DNA of 40,839 nucleotides. It comes from UBA822 sp036336795 (GTDB lineage: Bacteria > Gemmatimonadota > Gemmatimonadetes > Longimicrobiales > Gaopeijiaceae). The notes below the pieces were generated by a model. That model was given only the letters and a program-made list of their open reading frames with translations. It had not been told where the DNA came from and searched no databases. Position numbers and translations under genes: made by a program. The stretch lies in the NCBI GenBank assembly GCA_036336795.1, contig JAYZFL010000009.1:1-40839 (forward strand), read 5' to 3'. This document shows, piece by piece, positions 23,822 to 32,759 of this stretch; positions within the stretch are counted from its first letter, which is position 1; the number at the start of each line of letters is the position of its first letter.

Positions 23822-26023
23822 ATGTACCGCATCGGATCACTCGTCATCCTCACGGCGCTTTTCTGTGCATTTGGGAGTTCCTGTGTGTTGTCGGCTCAGT
23901 CGAGCGATGGGGTCTCGTCTTCGCTTCTCCGCGAGGTCATGCCCAGAGCGGATCGTTTCAGCGAGAAGATAGGCGAGCCTCCCGTTATTCAGGCCTACCG
24001 AACCGGTGGTCCTAGCGGAAGCGAAACGTTGATTGGCTATATCTTCCTGACATCCGACCTGCCTCCCGAGCCCTTCGGATACAGTGGACCGGTCGAGGCG
24101 CTCGTCGGAATGGACCTGGATGGGAATGTGACCGGCGTACGCGTCATGGATTACTGGGAGTCCATCCAGGAAAGCATGGGGGACTTCCTCCGGAGGAGAG
24201 GATTTCAGGAGCACTTTTCTGGAAAACACATTGGCGACGCATTCAGCGTTTATGGGGACGTCCAGGGTATTTCACGTGCCACAATCAGCGTTCGCGCACT
24301 CGCCAGGGGGGTCCGCGATGCTTCCAGAAGGGTTGCGCAGGCGTATTTCGAGGGGGCGAGCTTTTCCTCAACGGCGCCGGTCGAGAATATCGAGAGTCTC
24401 CCGTGGTTGGAGATGCGTCAGCGAGGGGTCATAGAGTGGTTCTTGGTCGAAGATGGTTCGGGGTCTGCGGAAATCAACCTTGTGCACATCGACACGAATC
24501 AGTTCGGGGAATTTCTGGTAGGGCCGGAAAGGTTCGCGCGAGCATTGCAAAGGATGGATCGGAGGGGTGAGGGCCACCTCATGGTGTATGGAGTGGAGGG
24601 CCCCCGTCTGCGTCTCTTTGTGAGAGAGGGTTGGGCAATTGCCCAGGATGGCGACACGTTCCCAATCTCACCGAACGATGTCCTTTCGCTCGGCCTGGAT
24701 GGCGGAGGCATGATGAAGGATCGGGTTGTGCTGACCGGGAGCATGATAATCGACGAAGCGGTCGATGTCACAGAGCCCTTTGTGATACTCTATGATCGAG
24801 CACCTGACACTGATGTTGTGGCGATCGAATATCTGACCCAGGCGGCTCGGCTGGCACTACTGGAGGAAGAAGAGGGTTTTAACTTCGACGTGGCTACCGA
24901 GGGAGAAATCGCAGAGGCGGAGAAAGGGGAGGCCGGTAATGACCTTTCCGAACCCGCAGAGGGAAATGACACCAGCTCGGTTAAAGAAAATACGGCTATC
25001 AACAGGGAGACCTCTGCCTCGGATGAGCTAGTGGTCGACGTTGAACGTTCTGATCAGGAAGCGGCTACCACAGCCTCTGGATTCACCAACTCGGAGCCTA
25101 TCCTCGGTCCTGACCCCTCTCTCGCGCAGGAAGGGTTTGACTTCACAGTCGTAAACGAAGAAACCGCTCTATCTAGGATACTCGCGGAGACTTCTTGGGT
25201 CCGGGTCGTGAGGATCTCACTACTACTCTCTCTGGTGATGGTGGCGTTCTTACTTAAGAGTGAGGCGCTCCGTTGGGTTACGCTGGCAGTCACTCTGCTG
25301 TATCTGGGGTTTTGGGATGGCGGGTTCCTTTCCGTCTCCCATATCACGAGTGGAATTTGGGTTGGAGCGAGTGTCTACCTCGGCGACTTACCCCTACTCC
25401 TCATGGTGAGCTTTACTGTGGTGGTTACGTTGTTGTGGGGGAGGGTCTTTTGTGGCTTCCTATGTCCTTTTGGCGCGCTACAGGATTTTCTTGATCGAGT
25501 CGTACCAGAGCGTTTGAAGTGGCGAGTGTCGCCCTACGCGCAGCGTCACGGTCTTATGGTGAAGTATGTTGTTCTAGGCCTTATCTTGATTCCGGCCCTC
25601 GCCGGGAGTCACACGAGTTTATACCAGTACTTCGAGCCGTTCGGCACTGTGTTTTTCCGAAGTCGTTCCCTTCTTCTCTGGAGTATCGCGACGACCTTCC
25701 TCGTAGCATCCGCAATCGTGCCTCGGTTCTATTGCCGTTACGTCTGTCCCCTTGGGGCCGCCCTAGCACTGCTGTCGTTGATCTCATTGAAACGTATCCG
25801 GCGTGTGGAGCACTGCAACTATTGTCAGGTCTGTGAGCAGAGTTGCCCGACAGGAGCCATCCGAGGTGGGGACATCGACTTTAAAGAATGCGTCCGCTGC
25901 AACATTTGTGAGGTTAAGCTGATCGAAGGCGCAGGGGTCTGTGGGCACGAGTTGGATGACGTTCTCCCACGACTTGTCCCACTACGCGTAGGAACATCCA
26001 TCGGTTCGGGCCGAGCCAGATAG
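23822..26023 (+). CDS. NosR-like FMN-binding, polytopic iron-sulfur protein
   Basis: 733-residue inner-membrane electron-transfer protein of the NosR/NirI type. The ATG at 23822 starts a signal (VILTALFCAFGSSCVLSAQ); open frame reaches back to a TTG at 23741 but without a ribosome site. Residues 85-180 are a periplasmic FMN_bind domain with the covalent-flavin motif GISRATIS (Thr154). A membrane domain (about 460-655) carries CGFLCP (Cys544/548) and CRYVCP (Cys638/642). The C-terminus has two ferredoxin-like clusters: Cys665/668/671/675, and Cys690/693/696/707. Residues 347-450 are an acidic low-complexity stretch bounded by two similar motifs, EGFNFDV and EGFDFTV. NosR supports nitrous oxide reductase, but no nos gene is in the window. 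The partner and electron acceptor are unknown. Confidence 0.87.
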   Translation: MYRIGSLVILTALFCAFGSSCVLSAQSSDGVSSSLLREVMPRADRFSEKIGEPPVIQAYRTGGPSGSETLIGYIFLTSDLPPEPFGYSGPVEALVGMDLDGNVTGVRVMDYWESIQESMGDFLRRRGFQEHFSGKHIGDAFSVYGDVQGISRATISVRALARGVRDASRRVAQAYFEGASFSSTAPVENIESLPWLEMRQRGVIEWFLVEDGSGSAEINLVHIDTNQFGEFLVGPERFARALQRMDRRGEGHLMVYGVEGPRLRLFVREGWAIAQDGDTFPISPNDVLSLGLDGGGMMKDRVVLTGSMIIDEAVDVTEPFVILYDRAPDTDVVAIEYLTQAARLALLEEEEGFNFDVATEGEIAEAEKGEAGNDLSEPAEGNDTSSVKENTAINRETSASDELVVDVERSDQEAATTASGFTNSEPILGPDPSLAQEGFDFTVVNEETALSRILAETSWVRVVRISLLLSLVMVAFLLKSEALRWVTLAVTLLYLGFWDGGFLSVSHITSGIWVGASVYLGDLPLLLMVSFTVVVTLLWGRVFCGFLCPFGALQDFLDRVVPERLKWRVSPYAQRHGLMVKYVVLGLILIPALAGSHTSLYQYFEPFGTVFFRSRSLLLWSIATTFLVASAIVPRFYCRYVCPLGAALALLSLISLKRIRRVEHCNYCQVCEQSCPTGAIRGGDIDFKECVRCNICEVKLIEGAGVCGHELDDVLPRLVPLRVGTSIGSGRAR

Positions 26024-26257
26024 CCTTTTTGTCGGCCTCGGAAATAACGTCGAAGTTGGAACCACTGCAAATTGAACAAAGGGTAAGCGATGGAGCCAGG
26101 GCTTTTGCAGTCGAGATTCTTCCTCTTGTCAGGTTGGAGGACACCCATCAAACTTGACCTTTTCTTTGAGGGGTAAATGTAGGCAGCCTACGGCTTGGTC
26201 TACCTGCATCCCAAAAACCCCTCCACACACGACTCGTCATCCCGTTCACGAGGTTTC

Positions 26258-28525
26258 ATGTTGGATACACGCTGGATCGTGCCGATTGCGATCCTTACGA
26301 CCGGAGGTGGGCTGGAAGCTCAGCAGGCACCCAACGCGATCGCATTCCAGGTTTCACTTGCTCCAACTGTCGACGGCCGGCTAGATGACGGTGCGTGGGC
26401 CGATGCAGAGGTACTAACGGATTTCGTTCAGCGGGAGCCCATCGACGGCCAGCCCGTTTCTGAACAGACCGAGGTACGCATCGTTTACGACGACGAGGCG
26501 CTTTACATCGGTGCGTGGATGCTGGACTCCGATCCCACGGGATTGGTTGTGGGCCAGACTCTTCGTGACGCATCGCTGACCGACACGGATGCATTTGTAG
26601 CGGTGATCGACACTTACCTGGATCGTCAAAACGGCTTCGTCTTTGGTACAACACCTGCAGGTATCGAGTACGACGGACAGGTTTCCAATGAGGGTCAGGG
26701 TGGAGGTGGAGGTGGTAGCGCACGTCAGCAAAGGGGATCAGGCGGAGGTTTCAACTTGAACTGGGACGGAAGCTGGCAGGTCGCCACATCGACTGATGAA
26801 TTCGGGTGGTATGCCGAGATGCGCATTCCCTTTTCTACACTTCGGTACCGTGGAGGTGGGGAGCAGACTTGGGGGATCAACTTCGGGAGGGTCATTCGGC
26901 GGAAGAACGAGCGGGCCATGTGGGCACCAATCCCGCGCCAGTTCAACCTCTACCGCGTTTCGTTAGCAGGCACGCTCGAACTCCGGGCACCCACCCGACG
27001 GATTGTGTCGGTGAGTCCGTATGTGCTCGGTGATGCATTTAAAGACTACACGGCCACCCTTCCGGATGCAGACTTCGGCACCCGGATGGGTGCTGACGCC
27101 AAGCTAGGTATCACCCAGAGCCTGACTCTCGACCTGACGGCGAACACGGATTTTGCTCAGGTGGAGGTCGACGACCAGCAGGTGAATCTCACCCGCTTTT
27201 CCCTCTTCTTCCCTGAGAAAAGGGCGTTCTTCTTAGAGAACGCGGGGACCTTTTCAGTCGGTTCGGGTCGATCCGCTGAGCTTTTTTTCAGCCGTCGTAT
27301 TGGACTCTCGTCAGGGAGAGAGGTGCCTATTCAGGCCGGTGCCCGGCTATCGGGTAAGGTTGGCAACCTCCAAGTAGGCGTCCTTAATATCCAGACAGAT
27401 GATCTCAGCGTTCTCGATTTGGGAACCGGATTGCCCGAGAAGCTCGCTCCGACGAACAACTTCGGAGTTGTTCGGCTCTATCAAGAACTGGGCAATCGGA
27501 CTCAGATAGGCGGGATCCTCGTGTCACGTATCAACACGAGCGCCACCGAGGACTACAACATAACGTATGGTTTGGATGGTCGACTTGGCATCGGCCAGGC
27601 GCTAACACTCGAAGGCTGGTTGGGCTTGACGACGACGCCACGACCCGCCGGCGTACCCGATCCTCGGACCGGTTTCAACAACGGCGAGTACGGGATCAAC
27701 GGAAGTTCAAGTTATGTAACACGTAACTGGCAGATCTCTGCGGGATACCGGCAAATCGGTAGCGATTTTAACCCAGAAGTCGGCTTCTTGAATCGCCGAA
27801 AATACCGGCACGTAAACGCCCGGGTACTACGGCACCTTAGGACAGAAGGCGTACCTTGGTTCCGCGAATTTCGCCCGCATATCAGCTGGAACCAGTTCTG
27901 GTCGCTCGATGGCTTCAGCGAGTCTTATGAAGTTCATGTCGACAATCACTTCGTCTTTGAGAATGGAGCGTTCTTCCAGCTTCCTGGTTTCAATTTCACT
28001 GGAGAGGGACTGGAGGAACCGTTCAGGATTCGTCCGGGGATCGTGATTCCTGCTGGGAGTTATGATAATTACGATTGGCAATTCCGTGCGTACACGAACC
28101 GTGGCGCGCCACTCTCGATCTCAGGGGGATGGGCGTGGGGTGGATTTTTCTCAGGAACCCGCTTCGGACCCAACGCAACAGTGCAATACCGGTTCGAGGA
28201 TCGCTTAACCGCGTCACTAAATGCCAGCTACTTCGACGTGCGTCTCGACGAGGGTAGCTTCCAAACGTCCGTCATCGCTCTTAACGCCTCTTACTCTTTC
28301 ACGCCTCGTCTGTATCTGCAGGCGAACGTTCAATACAGTGACGATACAGAGAACCTCGGAACCAACATCCGACTCGGATGGCTCGAGACTGCTGGGACCG
28401 GTTTGTTCATCGTGTACAACGATACTGAACACCTGGGAGAGTTTGCTCGAACGGGTATCCTGGCTGGTCCCCGGCAGCGGCAACTCGTGATCAAGTACAG
28501 TCGTCTCTTCGACCTGACGCGGTAG
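26258..28525 (+). CDS. DUF5916-type outer-membrane protein with CBM9-like domain (second copy)
   Basis: 755-residue exported protein starting at the ATG at 26258, which leads straight into a signal peptide (WIVPIAILTTGGGLEAQ). Open frame extends to 26195 without signal-like sequence. Residues 35-200 form the CBM9-like sandwich (TVDGRLDDGAWADAEVL, DDEALYIGAWMLDSDP), interrupted by a Gly-rich loop at 147-165. The DUF5916 core repeats the paralogue's signature: NTDFAQVEVDDQQVNLTRF at 296-314, then FFPEKRAFFLENAG. The remainder is beta-barrel-like, ending VIKYSRLFDLTR, compatible with outer-membrane insertion. It resembles the 12038-14263 protein over most of its length. Its role is unknown. Confidence 0.83.
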   Translation: MLDTRWIVPIAILTTGGGLEAQQAPNAIAFQVSLAPTVDGRLDDGAWADAEVLTDFVQREPIDGQPVSEQTEVRIVYDDEALYIGAWMLDSDPTGLVVGQTLRDASLTDTDAFVAVIDTYLDRQNGFVFGTTPAGIEYDGQVSNEGQGGGGGGSARQQRGSGGGFNLNWDGSWQVATSTDEFGWYAEMRIPFSTLRYRGGGEQTWGINFGRVIRRKNERAMWAPIPRQFNLYRVSLAGTLELRAPTRRIVSVSPYVLGDAFKDYTATLPDADFGTRMGADAKLGITQSLTLDLTANTDFAQVEVDDQQVNLTRFSLFFPEKRAFFLENAGTFSVGSGRSAELFFSRRIGLSSGREVPIQAGARLSGKVGNLQVGVLNIQTDDLSVLDLGTGLPEKLAPTNNFGVVRLYQELGNRTQIGGILVSRINTSATEDYNITYGLDGRLGIGQALTLEGWLGLTTTPRPAGVPDPRTGFNNGEYGINGSSSYVTRNWQISAGYRQIGSDFNPEVGFLNRRKYRHVNARVLRHLRTEGVPWFREFRPHISWNQFWSLDGFSESYEVHVDNHFVFENGAFFQLPGFNFTGEGLEEPFRIRPGIVIPAGSYDNYDWQFRAYTNRGAPLSISGGWAWGGFFSGTRFGPNATVQYRFEDRLTASLNASYFDVRLDEGSFQTSVIALNASYSFTPRLYLQANVQYSDDTENLGTNIRLGWLETAGTGLFIVYNDTEHLGEFARTGILAGPRQRQLVIKYSRLFDLTR

Positions 28526-28591
28526 GAAGGTCAAGAGGGTGGGCAGTTACTGATGAGGGCCGCAACCTACGCTTGCTCTTCAGAGAACTAA

Positions 28592-28620
28592 TCGGGCGGC
28601 GGGAATCCCGAAGTCTTTTG
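28592..28620 (+). terminator. Possible terminator after the DUF5916 gene
   Basis: TCGGG at 28592-28596 and CCCGA at 28607-28611 pair around a 10-base loop and are followed by AGTCTTTT. The stem is short, so confidence is low. It lies 66 bp after the stop of the DUF5916 gene and before the hemolysin III gene. Confidence 0.35.
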
Positions 28621-28708
28621 CCTGTTCTGGTGAGGATTTTGTTATAGGAGTGATGCACGCACCCTCTCACGGAGACATTCTCCGTGACGCTTGTTCTCCG
28701 TGACTTGG

Positions 28709-29365
28709 ATGCCTCCGACTAGAAAGATGGTGATTAAAGCTTTGGCAAGACCTGGTGAAGAGCTCGCGAACAGTCTTAGCCATGGTATTGGCTTGATGTG
28801 TGCCTTGGTAGCGACGCCGATTCTCATCGTCGGTGCGATGAAGCGCGGGAGCACGGACGACGTAGTCGCCAACAGTGTCTTTGGGACAACGATGGTGTTC
28901 CTCTATCTGACGTCCACCTGGTATCACGCTGTGCCGGAGGGACGATTCAAGGATCGTCTTCATAAGCTTGACCATGCTGCGATCTACCTGCTCATCGGCG
29001 GGACCTACACGCCGTTCACTCTAGGTGTCTTGAGAGGAACATGGGGATGGACTTTGTTGTGTATCGTATGGGTCGCTGCTGCAGTGGGAGTCTCGGATAA
29101 GCTGATCTCCGGAATTCGCCGTCCTCGCCTCTCTACTGGCCTGTATCTAGTCATGGGTTGGACAGTCGTGCTCGTAATTCGACCGCTGGTGCTCAATATG
29201 GCACCCGCCGGATTGGCATGGCTGGTCGGGGGAGGGCTTTCCTACACGGTAGGTGTCGTGTTCTATACCGCTCGTCACCTACCCTATAATCACTTTATTT
29301 GGCACCTGTTCGTGCTAGCTGGCTCGACCTGCCACTTCTTTGCCGTCCTCTGGTATGCGGTATAG
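28709..29365 (+). CDS. Hemolysin III / PAQR-family membrane protein
   Basis: 218-residue polytopic inner-membrane protein of the YqfA/hemolysin III (PAQR) family with about seven membrane segments. The predicted metal-binding residues are present: the Ser/His region (ELANSLSHGIG), the STWYHAVPEG motif, HKLDHAAIYLLIGGTYTPF, and the C-terminal HFIWHLFVLAGSTCHFF. Family members are integral proteins of uncertain physiological role; some are linked to membrane lipid homeostasis. The start is uncertain between ATGs at 28709 and 28727, since neither has a clear ribosome site. A 12-base perfect palindrome (29365-29376) begins at the last base of the stop codon. It is convergent with the decarboxylase gene. 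Confidence 0.9.
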   Translation: MPPTRKMVIKALARPGEELANSLSHGIGLMCALVATPILIVGAMKRGSTDDVVANSVFGTTMVFLYLTSTWYHAVPEGRFKDRLHKLDHAAIYLLIGGTYTPFTLGVLRGTWGWTLLCIVWVAAAVGVSDKLISGIRRPRLSTGLYLVMGWTVVLVIRPLVLNMAPAGLAWLVGGGLSYTVGVVFYTARHLPYNHFIWHLFVLAGSTCHFFAVLWYAV

Positions 29366-29376
29366 GGAGCGCTCCC
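29365..29376. repeat. 12-base perfect palindrome at the hemolysin III stop
   Basis: GGGAGCGCTCCC at 29365-29376 is perfectly self-complementary and begins at the last base of the stop codon. It has no loop or T-run, so it is not a typical terminator. It could be a protein-binding site or chance. Confidence 0.35.
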
Positions 29377-29486
29377 ACCGTAACTCCGATACTCGTGTTC
29401 GTGTAAAGAAGTTGACGTGCCGATGAGGAAAATGAAGGGCTCTTCCTTCCGTCTCGGCGGACTTTGTCCAGCAGCTTGCGCACTGC

Positions 29487-30929
29487 TTATTTTCTCTTAG
29501 CCAGATCTTCGACCGACCTCCGAATATCCTCAAGGCACTGTTCCATGCGCTCGTGGTGTGTCCGGAATGATAGAACGCAAATCCGAAGGGCGTACTGACC
29601 GCGGAGCATTGTGCCCGTGATATAGACATTCTGGCGAGCGTTTACTCGTGTGAGTAGTTCGCGGTTCAGGTCGTTCAGTTGGTCGTCGGAGTAGCCTGCG
29701 GGGGCCCAACGGAACGCAGTTAGTGAAAGTTGGGGTTCTGCAAGGATCTCCATGTTCGGAATGTCTCTGAGCTGGTCGGTGGCCCATTGCGCGAGATCTA
29801 TCTTCTCATCCAGACTCGCCCCAAAAGTGCGGATACCAAAAAGCTTAATAGGAAGCCACGCTCGAAGTCCCCTGAAATCTCGAGACAGTTCAGGAGATAT
29901 CTGGCAGAAGTCGACCAGATCGGTGTCCTGCTGCATTTCCGGCATGTAGTCCGCGAAGGTTGTGTGCGCTCGTTGTAGAGCTTCGAGATCACGCACGAGT
30001 AGCGATCCGTTCCCGTAGGGGAGAAACAGCCCCTTGTGGGGGTCAAGCGCTACCGAATCCGCACGTTCAATGCCTTGTAGGGACTTCTGCCCTCGCTCTG
30101 TGAGCATAAAGAAGCCGCCGTAAGTGGCGTCGACATGCAGCCACAGTCCTTGGTCTTCCGCCAGATCTGCAGCGGCATCAAGATCATCAATGGCACCTGT
30201 ATTCGTGGTCCCGGCGCTCGCTACCAGCAAGAACGGCTGTAGTCCGGCTTCCCGGTCGTCCGCAATATGCTGCCGTACGTCCTCGAGACTTATCTGGTAG
30301 TGCTCATTCGTCTCGATTTCACGGATGTTGTCCTCCGGAAATCCCGCCAGGACCGCTGCTTTCTGCACAGAGTGATGCGTTTGGTCCGAGGTGTAAATCG
30401 TTCCAGTCAGGAATTCGTCGGGCAGTCGCTCCCTTCGTGCAGTCACCATCGCGGTGAAACTTGCTAAGGATCCACCGGTGGTGAGGATGCCACCAGAGCC
30501 GGGTGGATAACCGATGATCTCGCAGAACCACCGGACGACATTTAGCTCAAGCTGTGCGAGTCCAGGGGCGGCGATCCACACTCCGACGTAGCGATTGACG
30601 GCGTTTGCGATGAAATCAGCGACTGCGGACGGAAAGACACCGCCCCCAGGAATGTATGCTAGATAACCTGGTGAAGCGGTGTTATACGAAAGCGGGACCG
30701 CTTCTCGGAACACGAGATCCAATAGCTCATCGAGGTCCGTGCCCTCCTCTGGGAGGGACTCGGCAAGCGCGCGGACCCGTGCAGCAGTGGCATCACGGTT
30801 GTGTTCTTCGTAAGAGGCGAACTGATGCGGTAACGAAGCGATATGTTCGATTACACGCTCGGCTACCTTGTCGACCATCGCCCGCATTTGGTCCGTCGAC
30901 GGTTCCAACGGATGATTGTTGTTATCCAT
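29487..30929 (-). CDS. PLP-dependent group II decarboxylase (aromatic-L-amino-acid decarboxylase-like)
   Basis: 480-residue fold-type I enzyme of the group II decarboxylase family (aromatic amino acid, glutamate, 2,4-diaminobutyrate and related). The PLP residues are the His pair in TSDQTHHSVQKA (185-186), HVDATYGGFF (Asp267) and Lys299 in ALDPHKGLFLPYG. ILTTGGSLASF and VASAGTTNTGAIDD are also diagnostic. It is cytoplasmic, with no signal. Its ATG directly abuts the TAA of the upstream cytochrome gene, so the two are translationally linked. The substrate is probably an aromatic amino acid such as tyrosine, tryptophan or DOPA, but this cannot be settled from motifs. An amine-producing enzyme coupled to a cytochrome and molybdoenzyme is unusual. 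Confidence 0.9.
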   Translation of the reverse strand: MDNNNHPLEPSTDQMRAMVDKVAERVIEHIASLPHQFASYEEHNRDATAARVRALAESLPEEGTDLDELLDLVFREAVPLSYNTASPGYLAYIPGGGVFPSAVADFIANAVNRYVGVWIAAPGLAQLELNVVRWFCEIIGYPPGSGGILTTGGSLASFTAMVTARRERLPDEFLTGTIYTSDQTHHSVQKAAVLAGFPEDNIREIETNEHYQISLEDVRQHIADDREAGLQPFLLVASAGTTNTGAIDDLDAAADLAEDQGLWLHVDATYGGFFMLTERGQKSLQGIERADSVALDPHKGLFLPYGNGSLLVRDLEALQRAHTTFADYMPEMQQDTDLVDFCQISPELSRDFRGLRAWLPIKLFGIRTFGASLDEKIDLAQWATDQLRDIPNMEILAEPQLSLTAFRWAPAGYSDDQLNDLNRELLTRVNARQNVYITGTMLRGQYALRICVLSFRTHHERMEQCLEDIRRSVEDLAKRK

Positions 30930-31322
30930 TTAGCTCTCGCTTCCGTCGAGAGTGATCCCTCCAGCCGTTTCTTCGTTTACGACTGCATCCACGTCGACCA
31001 TCCCACGAGAACGGAGTAGGTGCGCCACCGTGAGCCAATACTCTTCGTCTGAGAGAGTGCGTGGCGCTTCGTACGGCATGGCAAGTCGCACATAGTTGAA
31101 GAGAAGCTGTGCAGTCCCATAAGAAGAGAGGACACGTGGATCAAGCGGCGATCCAATGCCACCTTCTAATTCGTGACAACCAGCGCAGCGAGCCTGATAG
31201 AGTTCGCTGGCCAGTTTACGCTCTTGGATTCTCCGCTCGAGTGTAAGATTTGGAATGATAACGATCATCACCACGAGCATGACTATTCCGGCTGCCAAGG
31301 TCACGCCGGTTCGTCTAGACAT
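30930..31322 (-). CDS. Membrane-anchored c-type cytochrome, SorB-like
   Basis: 130-residue monohaem cytochrome c. An N-terminal segment (GVTLAAGIVMLVVMIVII) serves as signal or anchor. The haem motif is CAGCH at Cys46/Cys49/His50 and the likely sixth ligand is Met82 in RLAMPYEAPR, typical of class I cytochromes. AGAGGAAA lies about 10 bases upstream of the ATG. It sits 39 bp downstream of the sulfite-dehydrogenase-like molybdoenzyme on the same strand, the order seen for SorAB pairs, so it is the probable electron acceptor of that enzyme in the periplasm. Its TAA abuts the ATG of the decarboxylase. Confidence 0.88.
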   Translation of the reverse strand: MSRRTGVTLAAGIVMLVVMIVIIPNLTLERRIQERKLASELYQARCAGCHELEGGIGSPLDPRVLSSYGTAQLLFNYVRLAMPYEAPRTLSDEEYWLTVAHLLRSRGMVDVDAVVNEETAGGITLDGSES

Positions 31323-31361
31323 CGGCTGTGTTTCCTCTATTCACGAAGTTCGCCCAGTTCC

Positions 31362-32654
31362 CTAACTCACCGTAACAGGATGAGGAAGCACAATGTTTAG
31401 CAGGTACCCTTTGCTGTTGTAGGCGACTTGGTCGGGCTGACTTCGTCCGTCCGCATCAGTGGCCCGAGTGAGTAGCGTGTGGTTTCCGGCCGGCGCATCC
31501 CACTCGAACTGGAAGCGTTGCCAAGCATGAGGTAGCACAGGGTCTAGAATGTGAGCGACAAGCCATGTCGAGCCGTTGTCAGCGCTCCATTCAACCCGCT
31601 GAACGGGTCCACTCGGAGCATAAGCGAAACCCGAGATGAGATTTGTACCTGATGGCAGTGACGCTGGTCGCGGAAGGGCCAGTGCGCTTTTTACGACACC
31701 AGTGGTGATAGGGCCCCCATCCGCTGGCGCGTACTCCTCGGCTGGCCAGTCTTCACCGACCAGCACGTACGACGTCAGGTTGTTCCTCGACCAGATCCTC
31801 TCCGAGCTCACGACGATTCGACCCAACCATTTGACACTGCTGCTCCCGACCCAGCCAGGGACCACACCCCTGAGCGGGAAACCGTGATCCGGCGGCAGAT
31901 CCACGCCGTTCATGGAGTAAGCCAGAAGCGTTGTGGGATCTAGGGCACGCTCAATCGACATCGGCCGGCTGAAGTTTCCCTCATCGAGACCGATCAGATC
32001 GACATCCACGGCGCTGGGCTGGATTCCGGCCAGAGCGAGTACAGAGGTGAGAGTCGGTCCGCTCCACTCCGCGCAACTGACTCCTCCAGTTTTCCACTGA
32101 CCACCAGCGGCCTCTTGACCTACGATTGATCCCCAGAAACTTCGCCAATTGCCTCCACACTCCAGATATGCAACGACTGATTCGTTCGGCAGGTCGCGGA
32201 GATCATTGATCGTGAGTTGGACCGGCTCATCGATTGCGTCTCCTTCAACACTGAGCTGATACTCGGAAACGTCGATTCGGGGTGTCGGGGCATGGTTGCG
32301 GACGAAAAAGAGTTCGTTTGGAGTGATCACTCCGTCGAGCAGTTCCAGGCGAGTCTCGAGATTAGTCGGATGCTCTATGAAGAGTTCTGGATCCTTGACC
32401 CACGGTACGCCCGCGGCACCGTGTGCGCCCGAGGGTGTGGGTGGTTGCTCACAGGCCGTGAGTACAGCGCCAATGCCGCCCACGGCAAATATCTTCATAA
32501 GATCGCGACGCGATATCCCCTCCCCGCGGGCACGCTCAATAAGCTCAGTCACCTGATTTCGGGTAAATGGGATCCGTTCGCCAAGAGTAGTGGATATGGG
32601 TGGCGAACTGTTGCCGGCGAGTTCGGTATTCCTGAGTGAGGCTGGATTAGACAT
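31362..32654 (-). CDS. Sulfite-dehydrogenase-like molybdopterin oxidoreductase (SoxC/SorA type), Tat lipoprotein
   Basis: 430-residue molybdoenzyme from the ATG at 32654; an upstream ATG at 32720 is less likely and would overlap the divergent gene's leader. Residues 45-68 are a twin-arginine lipoprotein signal (GISRRDLMKIFAVGG followed by LTAC, Cys68). The molybdopterin domain has FFVRNHAPTP and the Mo-ligand Cys166 in YLECGGNWRSFW. The GFPLRGVVPGWVGSSSVKWL segment is typical of sulfite oxidases. The C-terminal dimerisation domain (GPVQRVEWSADNGSTW, then WQRFQFEWDAPAG) is complete. Family members oxidise sulfite to sulfate at the periplasmic face, though some act on other substrates. The adjacent cytochrome supports electron transfer to the respiratory chain. 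Confidence 0.9.
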   Translation of the reverse strand: MSNPASLRNTELAGNSSPPISTTLGERIPFTRNQVTELIERARGEGISRRDLMKIFAVGGIGAVLTACEQPPTPSGAHGAAGVPWVKDPELFIEHPTNLETRLELLDGVITPNELFFVRNHAPTPRIDVSEYQLSVEGDAIDEPVQLTINDLRDLPNESVVAYLECGGNWRSFWGSIVGQEAAGGQWKTGGVSCAEWSGPTLTSVLALAGIQPSAVDVDLIGLDEGNFSRPMSIERALDPTTLLAYSMNGVDLPPDHGFPLRGVVPGWVGSSSVKWLGRIVVSSERIWSRNNLTSYVLVGEDWPAEEYAPADGGPITTGVVKSALALPRPASLPSGTNLISGFAYAPSGPVQRVEWSADNGSTWLVAHILDPVLPHAWQRFQFEWDAPAGNHTLLTRATDADGRSQPDQVAYNSKGYLLNIVLPHPVTVS

Positions 32655-32759
32655 GGCCGACAAAATGGGTGTGAAATGTTCAATGCTGCAAGGATCGGCC
32701 GGCGGATCGAAGTCGAACATATGTTGACGACGCTCAGTCGGGGCGTTGTATTGCCACTC

